Shown: positions 17,776 through 26,195, counted from the first letter of the stretch. The stretch is DNA of 64,000 bases from Alphaproteobacteria bacterium (GCA_022819985.1 JAJEGH010000013.1:124001-188000), one strand, 5' to 3'. Translations and numbers: made by a program. The notes: generated from the sequence alone by a model not told the origin.

Positions 17776-17930
17776 CTGGCGCGTTCACGGCTGGCGCAAA
17801 ACGGTCCGGGGCCGGCGCTTTGCCGGGATTTTTGCGGCGATGCCGGGATTGAGGTAGCCTGCCGTATCCATGGCCCGTCCGGATTTCCCGGCGATGGGCA
17901 ACCGATCGACAGTTCCGGAAGTCGTGCACA

Positions 17931-19205
17931 GTGATACTGCCGGGCGCAAAATCGTTGCGGAGGATCGCGGTCGTCGGGCGGGGAACCGCCGGGTCCCTGG
18001 CAGCCGCCAGCGCAGCGAAGCTTCTGCCCGGCGACGACCTCGAACTGCACCACATCTACGATTCGCGCATCCCGGTCATCGGGGTGGGCGAAGGCAGTTG
18101 GCCGAGCCTGGTCCAGGAATTGCACAAGCTGACGGACCTGCCCCACGAAACCGTCCAGCAGCGCCTGAAAGGAACGCGCAAATACGGCGTCGCCTTCGAG
18201 GGATGGGGCCGGCGCAACCGGGACTTCACCCACTTCTTCACGCCGCAGCAGGTGTCCTACGCCTACCATCTGTCCGCCGACCTCCTGGCGGAGCTGCTGC
18301 ACGAAAGCACGCGCGCGCGCCATATCGACGCCGAAGTGCTCGATATCTCCAGGGTGGAGGGCGGCGCGCAGGTGGAGTTCAGGGACCTGCCGCCGGAACG
18401 CTACGACCTAGTCTTCGATGCGCGCGGGTTTCCGAAGGAACTCCATCCCGAGCAGCACATCGACATTTCTTTCATCCCCACCAATACCGCCGTCATCCGC
18501 CGCTGTCCGGCGGTTATCGGGGAGGACGGGGACGGGCCGGTCCTGCAGCATACCTACACCCGCGCCGTGGCGCGTCCGCACGGCTGGATCTTCGTCATTC
18601 CGCTGACGGTGCACACGTCCTACGGCTACATCTTCAACCGCGATATGTCCGACCTTGCCGACGTCGAAACGGACTTCAGCGAATTCCTCGAAGCCGACGG
18701 CGTATCGGAATTCGAGCAGCGCGCCGTCATTCCATTCCCCAATTTCGTGCACCGCCGGATCTTCGACGGCGCGGTGGCCCGGGTCGGCAATGCAGCGGCC
18801 TTCATGGAGCCCCTCGAGGCGACGGCGATCGTATCCGCCCAGTTGCAGATCGGCATGATTCTCCACATGCGTCTCAACCGGCCGGTGGAGAATCTCGAGC
18901 GCGACGCGCCGACGGTAAACCGGTTTCTCATCGACACCATACTCCGCTACGGCCTGTTCGTCGGCTGGCACTATTCCTGCGGCTCCCGGTACGACAGCAG
19001 GTTCTGGCGCCACGCCCGCGAGCGGGTCTGGCCCCGGCACCGCAAGGCCGCCGCCCCCGAGGCGGTGGATTGCGCCGCGCTCGCCAGGTTCGACGAAATG
19101 ATCGAACTGCTGAACCGGCCGGTCATCGACCAGGAGGACTGGAACCGGATGTGCGCCGTGCCCCTCACCAGCTACGCCCAGATGTCCCAGAATCTCGGCT
19201 GCTAG
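17931..19205 (+). CDS. Flavin-dependent tryptophan-halogenase family protein
   Basis: A 424-aa cytoplasmic flavoprotein. The FAD-binding motif is G16-R-G-T-A-G21, followed by the family's G-V-G-E-G-S-W-P (51-58; usual form G-E-A-T-x-P). K84 (G-T-R-K-Y-G-V-A-F-E-G-W) aligns with the catalytic Lys79 of RebH, and E293 or E296 in F-M-E-P-L-E-A-T matches the conserved Glu segment. The usual W-x-W-x-I-P is W-I-F-V-I-P (219-224), with the second Trp changed to Phe. It is shorter than RebH/PrnA (about 530 aa), mainly at the C-terminus. The GTG at 17931 is the first plausible start. It may halogenate the Trp of the neighbouring LCCCW core (inference); a free small-molecule substrate or a non-halogenating role are alternatives. 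Confidence 0.78.
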   Translation: MILPGAKSLRRIAVVGRGTAGSLAAASAAKLLPGDDLELHHIYDSRIPVIGVGEGSWPSLVQELHKLTDLPHETVQQRLKGTRKYGVAFEGWGRRNRDFTHFFTPQQVSYAYHLSADLLAELLHESTRARHIDAEVLDISRVEGGAQVEFRDLPPERYDLVFDARGFPKELHPEQHIDISFIPTNTAVIRRCPAVIGEDGDGPVLQHTYTRAVARPHGWIFVIPLTVHTSYGYIFNRDMSDLADVETDFSEFLEADGVSEFEQRAVIPFPNFVHRRIFDGAVARVGNAAAFMEPLEATAIVSAQLQIGMILHMRLNRPVENLERDAPTVNRFLIDTILRYGLFVGWHYSCGSRYDSRFWRHARERVWPRHRKAAAPEAVDCAALARFDEMIELLNRPVIDQEDWNRMCAVPLTSYAQMSQNLGC

Positions 19206-19281
19206 AGCGGGGCGGGCCGGGCGGCCGGGCGAGATCCGCCGGGGCGGCTTTCAAAATATTGCCTTTTTTCGATAATAGTCC

Positions 19282-19310
19282 TTGACAATGCGTATTTTGT
19301 TCTTTATATG
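19282..19310 (+). promoter_or_regulatory. Consensus-like promoter with no assigned gene
   Basis: A perfect TTGACA (19282-19287), an ideal 17-bp spacer and TATATG (19305-19310; 4 of 6). It is in the most AT-rich part of the region. No credible coding frame follows; it may be left from a lost gene or drive an untranslated RNA. Confidence 0.5.
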
Positions 19311-19348
19311 TGCCATATCAACGCTCGAAATGCGCCCCCTCCGTTATC

Positions 19349-19372
19349 CTTCCCCCGCTTCAGCGGGGGAAG
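19349..19372. repeat. Perfect hairpin repeat
   Basis: An 11-bp perfect inverted repeat, CTTCCCCCGCT with AGCGGGGGAAG, separated by 2 bp. This resembles the dispersed palindromic repeats common between genes in alphaproteobacteria. It has no T-tract and so is not a clear terminator. Confidence 0.6.
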
Positions 19373-19476
19373 TCCCGGAGCGGAGAGGATGGGGGTGTCC
19401 ATCCGACCGCCCGTCGGTTGCCCGCCGCCGGAGCATGATGGGAATACTTCCTCTCTGAAGTGTAAAAAATATAGAT

Positions 19477-19490
19477 ACAGACCGGTCTGT
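19477..19490. promoter_or_regulatory. TetR-type operator-like palindrome
   Basis: The perfect 14-bp palindrome ACAGACCGGTCTGT lies 40-80 bp before a short stretch that in one frame reads A-K-T-A-T-A-K-K-E-I-L-E-R-S-I-K, which resembles the start of a TetR-family HTH domain. This would fit the promoter-operator end of a lost tetR gene. Confidence 0.35.
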
Positions 19491-19710
19491 CTAATTCAGC
19501 TTGGGCCCGGAGAAATGGCGGAAAATTGCGAAAACAGCGACGGCGAAGAAAGAGATTCTGGAACGATCGATCAAAAAACACAGGCCGGCGCGCGCCGGCG
19601 CCTCCCCCATCCGTCATTTCGACCGGAACCCCGGCCCGACATGACGGAACCCGACACATCCTGACATTTCATGACATTTCATGACACATCGCACACTCTC
19701 TCCCTCCCGT

Positions 19711-19800
19711 CCCTTCGGCTACGCTCAGGGCAGGCTATTTCGACCGGAGCCCCGGCCCCCGGCCGGGGCGGAGAAGCCTGCCCTGAGCGAAGCCGAAGGG
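19711..19800. repeat. Long inverted repeat (26-bp arms, one mismatch)
   Basis: Arms at 19711-19736 and 19775-19800 match at 25 of 26 positions and begin CCCTTCGGCT; the 38-bp spacer is GC-rich and itself palindromic. The C-T-C-A-G-G-G-C-A-G-G core resembles dispersed genomic repeats rather than a terminator. A further palindromic block lies at about 19880-19925. Confidence 0.65.
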
Positions 19801-20253
19801 GAGAAACCCGATCGGCGCGCCCCCGGAAAACAGCGGCGACGCCACAGGCTCCGGCGTTCGGCCGGCCTCCGTCGCCGGCCGGATTTCTCCGCTACGCGGC
19901 TGACGCCGCGCCGGTCGGAATGACGGAAGGGGTGGCGCACGGCATGGACCGGCGGGCGGTCCCGGACATGACGATTCATGACATTTCATGACATACCGCG
20001 ACATCCGCGGGCGCCTGCCGGCTTCCCGGGCGGTCCGCCCGCTCTTCCGCGCCCGGCGGTGCGGCATTTTCCGGGGCGCGGCGGGCGGCGGAATCGGCCT
20101 TCGCGGCTTGACAGGGGCGGGCGGCAACTTTACGTCCCGGCTGCCCGGTCGAACGGCCCCGCCGCTCGGCCAACTTTTTTTGTCCGCCTCTTTCGTCCGG
20201 GCCGCCCGGCGGCGCCTGTGTCCCCGGATGTGTCCCAGGAACGGTTTCGAGCC

Positions 20254-20922
20254 ATGCATGCAGTCATTCGCACCGGCGGCAAGCAGTACCGCGTGGCGGC
20301 GCAGGACGTCATCCGGATCGAGAAGATCGCCGGCGAGGAGGGCGACGCCGTCCTGTTCGACGAGGTGCTCGCTGTCGGCAGCGAGCTGGGCGCGCCCCTG
20401 GTGAGCGGCGCCAGCGTCGCCGGCCGCGTGATCGCCCAGATGCGCGACGACAAGATTATCGTCTTCAAGAAAAAGCGCCGGCAGAACTACCGCCGCAAGC
20501 AGGGCCACCGCCAGGCCCGGACGATCGTGCGGATCGAGGAAATCCTGACCGGCGGCAAGAAGCCGGCGGCGGCGAAGAAGAGCGACGCCAAAGCCCCGGA
20601 ACCGAAGGCCGAGCCGAAAGCGGAACCGAAGGCCGAAGCGCCGCCGAAGGCAAAGGCGGAGGCACCGCCGAAAGACGCGGCGCCGGCGTTCGAGCGGCCC
20701 GAAGGCGCGCCGGACGACCTGAAGAAGCTGCCCGGCGTCGGCCCGGCGACCGAGAAGAAGCTGAACGCGCTGGGCCTGGCAACCTATGCGCAGATCGCGG
20801 CCCTTACCGCGGAAGAAATCGAGGCGGTCGATACCGCCCTCAAGCTGAAGGGCAAGATCGAAGCGGACGGCTGGCCGTCCCTGGCGAAGGAACTGGCCCA
20901 AGAGTCTCAGGGCGACGGCTGA
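20254..20922 (+). CDS. rplU: 50S ribosomal protein bL21 with C-terminal extension
   Basis: A 222-aa protein, twice the usual ~103 aa. Residues 1-103 are a standard L21 ([31 protein letters not shown]). A Lys/Ala/Pro/Glu linker with E-P-K-A repeats (about 105-145) leads to a helix-hairpin-helix domain ([17 protein letters not shown]). Such tails are common on alphaproteobacterial L21. The ATG at 20254 is the L21 start; the frame upstream is not coding. rpmA follows 32 bp later. Confidence 0.95.
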   Translation: MHAVIRTGGKQYRVAAQDVIRIEKIAGEEGDAVLFDEVLAVGSELGAPLVSGASVAGRVIAQMRDDKIIVFKKKRRQNYRRKQGHRQARTIVRIEEILTGGKKPAAAKKSDAKAPEPKAEPKAEPKAEAPPKAKAEAPPKDAAPAFERPEGAPDDLKKLPGVGPATEKKLNALGLATYAQIAALTAEEIEAVDTALKLKGKIEADGWPSLAKELAQESQGDG

Positions 20923-20954
20923 GCCCGGGCCCGGCAAGGCAGGAGCACGACACC

Positions 20955-21251
20955 ATGGCCCACAAAAAAGCAGGCGGCAGCTCGCGCAACGGCCGCGATT
21001 CGGCCGGCCGCCGGCTCGGCGTCAAGAAGTTCGGCGGCGAGAAGGTCATTCCGGGCAACATCATCGTCCGCCAGCGCGGCACGAAATTCCATCCCGGCGA
21101 CAATGTCGGCATCGGCAACGACCACACGCTGTTCGCGACGGCCGAAGGCCATGTCAGATTCTTCCGCAAGGCCGGCAACCGCACTTTCGTGACTGTGGAA
21201 CCGGGCGTGACGGTGGAACCGGGCGTAAGCGCGGAGCCCGGCGCGGCCTGA
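20955..21251 (+). CDS. rpmA: 50S ribosomal protein bL27
   Basis: A 98-aa protein with the typical [17 protein letters not shown]-terminus and [19 protein letters not shown]. The last ~20 residues are unusual: a threefold V-E-P-G-V / V-E-P-G-V / A-E-P-G repeat where most L27 proteins end shortly after T-F-V-T-V. obgE, often next in other genomes, is not here. A good terminator follows. Confidence 0.96.
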   Translation: MAHKKAGGSSRNGRDSAGRRLGVKKFGGEKVIPGNIIVRQRGTKFHPGDNVGIGNDHTLFATAEGHVRFFRKAGNRTFVTVEPGVTVEPGVSAEPGAA

Positions 21252-21306
21252 CCGGACGGCGCGCCCCGCCGCGGGACCCGGAACGAGGCCCCGAAACGCG
21301 GAAGAG

Positions 21307-21332
21307 CGGGAGCCCGGCGCGGCTCCCGTTTT
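21307..21332 (+). terminator. Rho-independent terminator after rplU-rpmA
   Basis: CGGGAGCC (21307-21314) pairs perfectly with GGCTCCCG (21321-21328) around a 6-nt loop, followed by TTTT. It lies 55 bp after the rpmA stop. Confidence 0.75.
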
Positions 21333-21370
21333 GCGTTGCGTCCGGCAAACCGGCAGAGAGCCGCCGAACG

Positions 21371-22381
21371 ATGGCCGCCATACCGCATCTCGACATGGCC
21401 GGCGCCGGCACCCCGGCCGGCCTCCGGCGCTTCGCCGCCGGAATGGCTGCGGCCTACCGCGATGTCGGCTTCGCCTATGTCGCCGGCCACGGCATCCCGG
21501 AAGGCGTCGTCGGGGCGCTGTTCGACGCCTCGCGCCGCTTTCACGCCCTGCCGCAGGCCGCGAAGGACGCCGTCGCGATCGACCGCCACCACCGCGGCTA
21601 TATCGCGTCCGGGACGGCGACCGACCGGGCCTCCAGCGTCGAAGCCGCGACCCGGCCGAACCTGAGCGAATCCTTCATCAAGCTGTCCGACCCGCCGCCG
21701 CGCCGCAGCGGGACGGTCTGGCCGCTCGACGGGCCCAACCGGTGGCCGGACCTGCCCGGCTTTCGCGAGGTCGTGGCGGCGTTCGAGGCCGCCGCCGAGC
21801 CGGTCGCCCGGCGGCTGGTGCAGGCGATGGCCGTGGGGCTGGGAGCCGATCCGGCGCAACTACTGGCGCTGTTCGATCCGCCGACCGTCTGGCTGCGCCT
21901 GCTGCGCTATCCGCCCCGCCCGGCCGACGCGCCGGCCGGGCAGTACGGCAGCGCGCCGCATACCGATTTCGGCTGCCTTACCCTGCTCGCCCAGGACGAT
22001 GCCGGCGGGCTGGAGGTGCGCGCCGCGGATGGCGCGTGGATCGCCGCCCCGCCGGTCGAGGGCGCCTTGCTGGTCAACACGGGCGATCTCGTGCCGGTGT
22101 GGAGCGGCGGGCGCTGGCGTTCGACGCCGCACCGGGTGGTCAACCCGCGGGCGCGCGATCGCTATTCGATCGCGTATTTCTACGATCCCGGCCTCGACGC
22201 CGTCATCGCGCCGCTCGACGGCGCCGCCCGGATCGCGTCGGATTCCGCATCCTTTCGTTTCGGCGACCATGTCATGGCGCAGCTCGACTCCACCTACGCC
22301 TACCGGCGGGACGGCGCAGCGAAACATTCCGTTCGATCTGGGACCGGGCCGGGCAAGGCGCCGGCTTCCCCGGCTGGCTAG
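21371..22381 (+). CDS. 2-oxoglutarate/Fe(II)-dependent oxygenase, isopenicillin N synthase-like
   Basis: A 336-aa soluble protein. It has the N-terminal DIOX_N-like region (R-D-V-G-F-A-Y-V-A-G-H-G-I-P near 30-43) and the iron-binding H197-x-D199...H254, followed by R-D-R-Y-S (R264, S266) for the 2-oxoglutarate carboxylate. Family members oxidise small metabolites, and the substrate cannot be told. It begins 39 bp after the rpmA terminator and its stop overlaps the convergent deaminase gene by 4 bp. Confidence 0.85.
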   Translation: MAAIPHLDMAGAGTPAGLRRFAAGMAAAYRDVGFAYVAGHGIPEGVVGALFDASRRFHALPQAAKDAVAIDRHHRGYIASGTATDRASSVEAATRPNLSESFIKLSDPPPRRSGTVWPLDGPNRWPDLPGFREVVAAFEAAAEPVARRLVQAMAVGLGADPAQLLALFDPPTVWLRLLRYPPRPADAPAGQYGSAPHTDFGCLTLLAQDDAGGLEVRAADGAWIAAPPVEGALLVNTGDLVPVWSGGRWRSTPHRVVNPRARDRYSIAYFYDPGLDAVIAPLDGAARIASDSASFRFGDHVMAQLDSTYAYRRDGAAKHSVRSGTGPGKAPASPAG

Positions 22382-23391
22382 GCCGCGCCGGCCATGAAGC
22401 GGTCGAGACGCTGCACCAGGGCGGCCTTCTCGGCTTCGGCGGCGAAAGAGCCGAGAAAGGCATTGCGCATGAGGGTGGCGATTTCCGCCCGGCTGTAGCC
22501 GCCTTGCGCCTGCACGGCGCGCAGCAGGTTCGTAAGATAGCCGCTGGCGAACAGGGCCGGATCGTCGGTGTTGACCGTGACCCGGACCCCGGCGTCGAAC
22601 AGCTGGCGCAGGCGGCGCAGCCGGCGCGGGCCGGGATCGCCGGGCCGCCAGGTCGGGCAGACGGTGAGGCAGATTTCGCGCTCGATCAGGGTGTCGACGA
22701 CGCGGGGGTCCTCGACCGCATTGACGCCGTGGTCGATGCGCTCCAGGCGCAGCAGGTCCAGGCATTGCCGGATATGGTCGATGGAATTCTCCTGGTCGAC
22801 GTCGCAATGGGCGGTCAGGCGGTAGCCCTCGGCGCGCGCGCGCTCGAACAGGGCGGCGAACTTGCGCGGCGGGTTGCCCCGTTCGGCCGAATCCAGCCCG
22901 AAGCCGGCGATCCGCTCGCGCCACGGCTTCAGGATATCGAACAGTGGCCAGGCTTCCTCCAACGGCCGGTCCCGGTTGACGCACAGGATCAGGTTGGCGG
23001 ACACGCCCCAATCGCGCCGCGCTTCGTCGACCGCCGCCAGGGTCCCGCCCATGAAGGCCCCAGCCGCGACGCCGCGCGCCAGATGGGGCTGCGGATCGAA
23101 CGAGAGCTCGGCATAGATCGTATTCTCGTCCCGGCAGCGCCGCAGATAGGCCGCCGCGAGGTCGTAGAAATCCCGCTCCGTGCGCAGCACCTCCATCCCT
23201 TCGTAGTAGATGGCTAGGAATTCCTCGAGGCTGGCATAGTCGTAGCCTTGGGTTTCGGCCGCCGGATCGACGTCCGGCACCGGCAAACCGTTGCGCCGGG
23301 CGAGTTTTACCCGCAGCGCGGGGCCGAGCGTCCCCTCGATATGCAGGTGCAACTCCGCCTTCGGGATCGCGGCAATGAAATCGTCCGGCAT
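22378..23391 (-). CDS. Adenosine-deaminase-family protein with altered catalytic motif
   Basis: A 337-aa metal-dependent deaminase-fold protein. Zinc ligands are visible as H15-x-H17 (E-L-H-L-H-I-E-G) and H195, with T-D-D-P near residue 280 supplying the usual Asp pair. At the catalytic H-A-G-E of adenosine/adenine deaminases this protein has H195-C-D-V-D-Q-E-N, so the proton-shuttling Glu is not at its normal place. It starts 7 bp after the ABC permease upstream in transcription and is the last gene of that operon. It may act on a purine or another heterocycle taken up by that transporter (inference). Confidence 0.78.
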   Translation of the reverse strand: MPDDFIAAIPKAELHLHIEGTLGPALRVKLARRNGLPVPDVDPAAETQGYDYASLEEFLAIYYEGMEVLRTERDFYDLAAAYLRRCRDENTIYAELSFDPQPHLARGVAAGAFMGGTLAAVDEARRDWGVSANLILCVNRDRPLEEAWPLFDILKPWRERIAGFGLDSAERGNPPRKFAALFERARAEGYRLTAHCDVDQENSIDHIRQCLDLLRLERIDHGVNAVEDPRVVDTLIEREICLTVCPTWRPGDPGPRRLRRLRQLFDAGVRVTVNTDDPALFASGYLTNLLRAVQAQGGYSRAEIATLMRNAFLGSFAAEAEKAALVQRLDRFMAGAA

Positions 23392-23398
23392 GCCCGGC

Positions 23399-24205
23399 CT
23401 ACCGGTCCGCGAAGACGCCGAGGCCGACCGTGCGCTCGACCAGCAGGAAAAAGGCCAGGGTGATGACGATCATCAGCGAGGAGACCGCGGCCGGGGTCGG
23501 GTCGGGCAGATATTCGATATGCGACATGAGCTCGACCGGCAGGGTGCGCGCCTCCCGGGCCGACAGGAAGGCCGAGATCGTCACGTCGTTGAAAGAGAAG
23601 GTGAAGGCGATGATGGCGCCGGCGACGATGCCGGGCACGATCAGCGGAAAGACGATCAGCCAGAAGGCGCTCCAGCGCGTCGCGCCGAGGCTCTGCGCCG
23701 CCTCTTCGAGGGAGATGTCGCTGCCGGCCATGCTCGACCAGACCGAGCGCAGGGTGAACGGCGTCGTGACCATGGTGTGGCCGATGATCAGGTTGAGCAG
23801 CCCGGCGTCCTGGGTCTCGATCAGGACCGAGACGTTGAGCAGGGCGAAGCCGACAACGACGCCGGGAATGATGAGCGGGCTGAGTACGGCGTATTCGAAC
23901 GCGCCGCGCCCGTAGAAGCGGTGCCGCGCCAGCACCCGGGCGGCGGCGATGCCGAGGGCCACGGCGATCGCCGTCGATACGACCGCGATGACGACGCTGT
24001 TCCAGAAGGTCGACCAGACCCATTCGGACTCGAAGGCCGAGAGGTACCAGCGCACCGACCAGCCAGGCGGGGGGAAGGTCAGGTAGGTCGAACTGGTGAA
24101 GGACGAGGCCAGCGTCACGACGATCGGCGCAACCAGGAAGACCAGCCAGAAGACCGCCATCGCCGTGACGAGGCCGCGGCCGGAGCGCAGGAACAGGCTA
24201 CCCAT
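23399..24205 (-). CDS. ABC transporter permease (PotC type)
   Basis: A 268-aa inner-membrane protein with six hydrophobic segments and the permease EAA motif (E-E-A-A-Q-S-L-G-A-T-R-W near residue 160). It resembles the PotC/YdcV subunits of spermidine/putrescine-type importers. It overlaps the preceding permease by 8 bp and is followed after 7 bp by the deaminase gene. Confidence 0.88.
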   Translation of the reverse strand: MGSLFLRSGRGLVTAMAVFWLVFLVAPIVVTLASSFTSSTYLTFPPPGWSVRWYLSAFESEWVWSTFWNSVVIAVVSTAIAVALGIAAARVLARHRFYGRGAFEYAVLSPLIIPGVVVGFALLNVSVLIETQDAGLLNLIIGHTMVTTPFTLRSVWSSMAGSDISLEEAAQSLGATRWSAFWLIVFPLIVPGIVAGAIIAFTFSFNDVTISAFLSAREARTLPVELMSHIEYLPDPTPAAVSSLMIVITLAFFLLVERTVGLGVFADR

Positions 24206-25061
24206 AGCTGCGCATCCCCCGGCTGGAGACGAAGCGGTGCACCGTGACGAACAGGATGCCGAGAACCAGCAGGACGATGCCGATCGACGCCGCCAGCCGC
24301 CAGTCGAACAGGGTGAAGGCGTAATCGTAGAGCAGCGTCGTCAGGATCGGGGTGCGGCCGCCGCCGAGCAGGAACGGCGTGGCGAAGGCGGTCATCGCCA
24401 GGCTGAACACGAGCAGCGTGCCGGTGAGCAGACCCGGCAGGGTGAGCGGGATGACGATGCGCCAGAACACGCTGACCGGCGATGCGCCCAGGCTCTCCGC
24501 GGCGTGCCGGAGATTGGGATCGATGCGCTGCAGCACGGCGAGCAGCGACAGAATCATGTAGGGCATCAGCAGATGGGTTTCGCCGACGATGATGCCGATC
24601 TCGTTCTGGACCAGCGCAATCGGCCGGTCGATGAGGCCCAGCGCGATCAACCCCTTGTTGGCGAGCCCGGAATCGCCGAGCAGGACTGTCCAGCCGAAGG
24701 CCCGGACCACGGCCGAAATCAGGAAGGGAAAGATCACGACCGCGAGCAGCAGGCCGCGCCAGCGCGGGCCGCAACGCGCGATGAACAGCGCCACGGGATA
24801 CCCCGCCAGCATGCAGATCACGGTGACGATCAGGCTGATCCGGATCGTGCGGTTCAGCGCCTGCTGGCCGACCTTGCTGTCGAACACGCCGAGGACATTG
24901 GTGAAGTCCGGCCAGGCGCCGGTTTCGGCCGCCGGCTCGAGACCCTTGACCAGCAGCATGACGCAGGGCGCCACGATAAACACAGCGAACGCCAGAAGAA
25001 CCGGCGTTGCGAGGCTGGCGGGAAAACGGGAACCGCGGCCCCAGGCGCGCCCGACGCTCAC
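24198..25061 (-). CDS. ABC transporter permease (PotB type)
   Basis: A 287-aa protein with six hydrophobic segments and the EAA motif (H-A-A-E-S-L-G-A-S-P near 195), like PotB. It pairs with the overlapping PotC-type gene and lies 24 bp after the ATPase gene in the direction of transcription. Confidence 0.88.
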   Translation of the reverse strand: MSVGRAWGRGSRFPASLATPVLLAFAVFIVAPCVMLLVKGLEPAAETGAWPDFTNVLGVFDSKVGQQALNRTIRISLIVTVICMLAGYPVALFIARCGPRWRGLLLAVVIFPFLISAVVRAFGWTVLLGDSGLANKGLIALGLIDRPIALVQNEIGIIVGETHLLMPYMILSLLAVLQRIDPNLRHAAESLGASPVSVFWRIVIPLTLPGLLTGTLLVFSLAMTAFATPFLLGGGRTPILTTLLYDYAFTLFDWRLAASIGIVLLVLGILFVTVHRFVSSRGMRSYG

Positions 25062-25085
25062 GGATACGCGCTCACGGGTATACGC

Positions 25086-26195
25086 TCACGGCCGGTCCCC
25101 GGACCGGTCCGGCGGCGCTTCCGGCCGCAGCAGCTTGATCGATTCGGGCGGCAGACGAAGCCGGACCCTGTCGCCTATGGCGAAGTCCTGCTGCGCCGTC
25201 ACGATCAGCGGCGCGGGCAGATCGGGGCAATCGACCTGATAGACGACGGCGGAGCCGACATAGGTGAATTCGCGCACCGCTCCGTCCAGAAAATTCGGCT
25301 CTTCGGCCGCGCCGGCGCCCTCGCTTCGCCGCATCGCGATGTCGCCCGAACGGATGCCGAGCACGACGGCACTGCCCGGTGCGCGGTCCGCTGCGGCCCG
25401 AAGCACCGCCGCGCCGTCGTCGACCGAAACGGCAACCGGCTCATCGGGCCCGGCGGCGGCGCCAACCGTTCCCGGAAACAGGTTCTCGATGCCGAGGAAG
25501 TCGGCGACATAAGCGGATTCCGGCTGTTCCCAGATCGCTTTCGGCGCCGCCGCGCCGGCGACCGTGCCGAGATTCATGACGACGATCTGGTCGGAAAGCG
25601 TGAGCGCCTCCTCCTGGTCGTGGGTGACGAAGATCGAGGTCACGCCGGTCTCGCGCTGGATTCGTTTCAATTCGAAGCGCATCTCGGCGCGCAGCTTGGC
25701 GTCGAGATTGGACAGCGGCTCGTCGAGCAGCAACACTTCCGGCCGGATCACCAGCGCGCGCGCCAGCGCCACCCGCTGTTGCTGGCCGCCGGAAAGCTGG
25801 CGCGGATAACGCTGGGCGAGATCAGGCAGGCCGACCAGGTCGATCACCTCGGCGACACGCTCGGCGGTCTCGCCGCGCGGCACCTTGCGCCGCCGCAGGC
25901 CGAAGGCGACGTTGTCGAACACCGTCATGAAGGGGAACAGGGCGTAATTCTGGAAGACGACGCCGAGATTGCGCCGCCAGGGCGGCAGGTCGTCGACCGG
26001 CCTGCCGCCGATGCGCACCTCGCCCTCGTCGAGCGCCGCGAAGCCGGCGATCAGGCGCAACGTCGTCGTCTTGCCGCAGCCGCTGGGGCCGAGCAGGCTG
26101 GTGAAGCTGCCGGCCGGGGCGGTGAAGCTGACCCGCTTCACCGCCCACAGTTCGTCATACCGTTTCGATACGCCGGAAACCTCGACGTCGGACAT
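25086..26195 (-). CDS. ABC transporter ATP-binding protein (PotA type)
   Basis: A 369-aa ATPase: Walker A G-P-S-G-C-G-K-T-T near 36-44, signature L-S-G-G-Q-Q-Q-R-V-A, Walker B L-L-L-D-E-P-L-S-N-L-D, and H-loop V-T-H-D-Q-E-E-A. The C-terminal ~110 residues form a TOBE-like regulatory domain as in PotA. It energises the two permeases downstream. Confidence 0.92.
   Translation of the reverse strand: MSDVEVSGVSKRYDELWAVKRVSFTAPAGSFTSLLGPSGCGKTTTLRLIAGFAALDEGEVRIGGRPVDDLPPWRRNLGVVFQNYALFPFMTVFDNVAFGLRRRKVPRGETAERVAEVIDLVGLPDLAQRYPRQLSGGQQQRVALARALVIRPEVLLLDEPLSNLDAKLRAEMRFELKRIQRETGVTSIFVTHDQEEALTLSDQIVVMNLGTVAGAAAPKAIWEQPESAYVADFLGIENLFPGTVGAAAGPDEPVAVSVDDGAAVLRAAADRAPGSAVVLGIRSGDIAMRRSEGAGAAEEPNFLDGAVREFTYVGSAVVYQVDCPDLPAPLIVTAQQDFAIGDRVRLRLPPESIKLLRPEAPPDRSGDRP

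Larger units (their letters stand above)
19206..20253 (+). other. Repeat-rich intergenic region without a convincing gene
   Basis: A stretch of 1,048 bp between the halogenase homologue and rplU. It has an AT-rich island (about 19250-19320), an orphan promoter, hairpin repeats, a perfect 14-bp palindrome, a possible tetR remnant, and short copies of TGACATTTCA (19662-19681, again near 19980). Open frames here have no recognisable domain and look like read-through of repeats. Confidence 0.6.

Noticed and set aside
19308-19664. 118-aa open frame downstream of the orphan promoter
   Set aside because: Its ATG lies within the -10 box, it runs through hairpin repeats and shows no domain or ribosome binding site.
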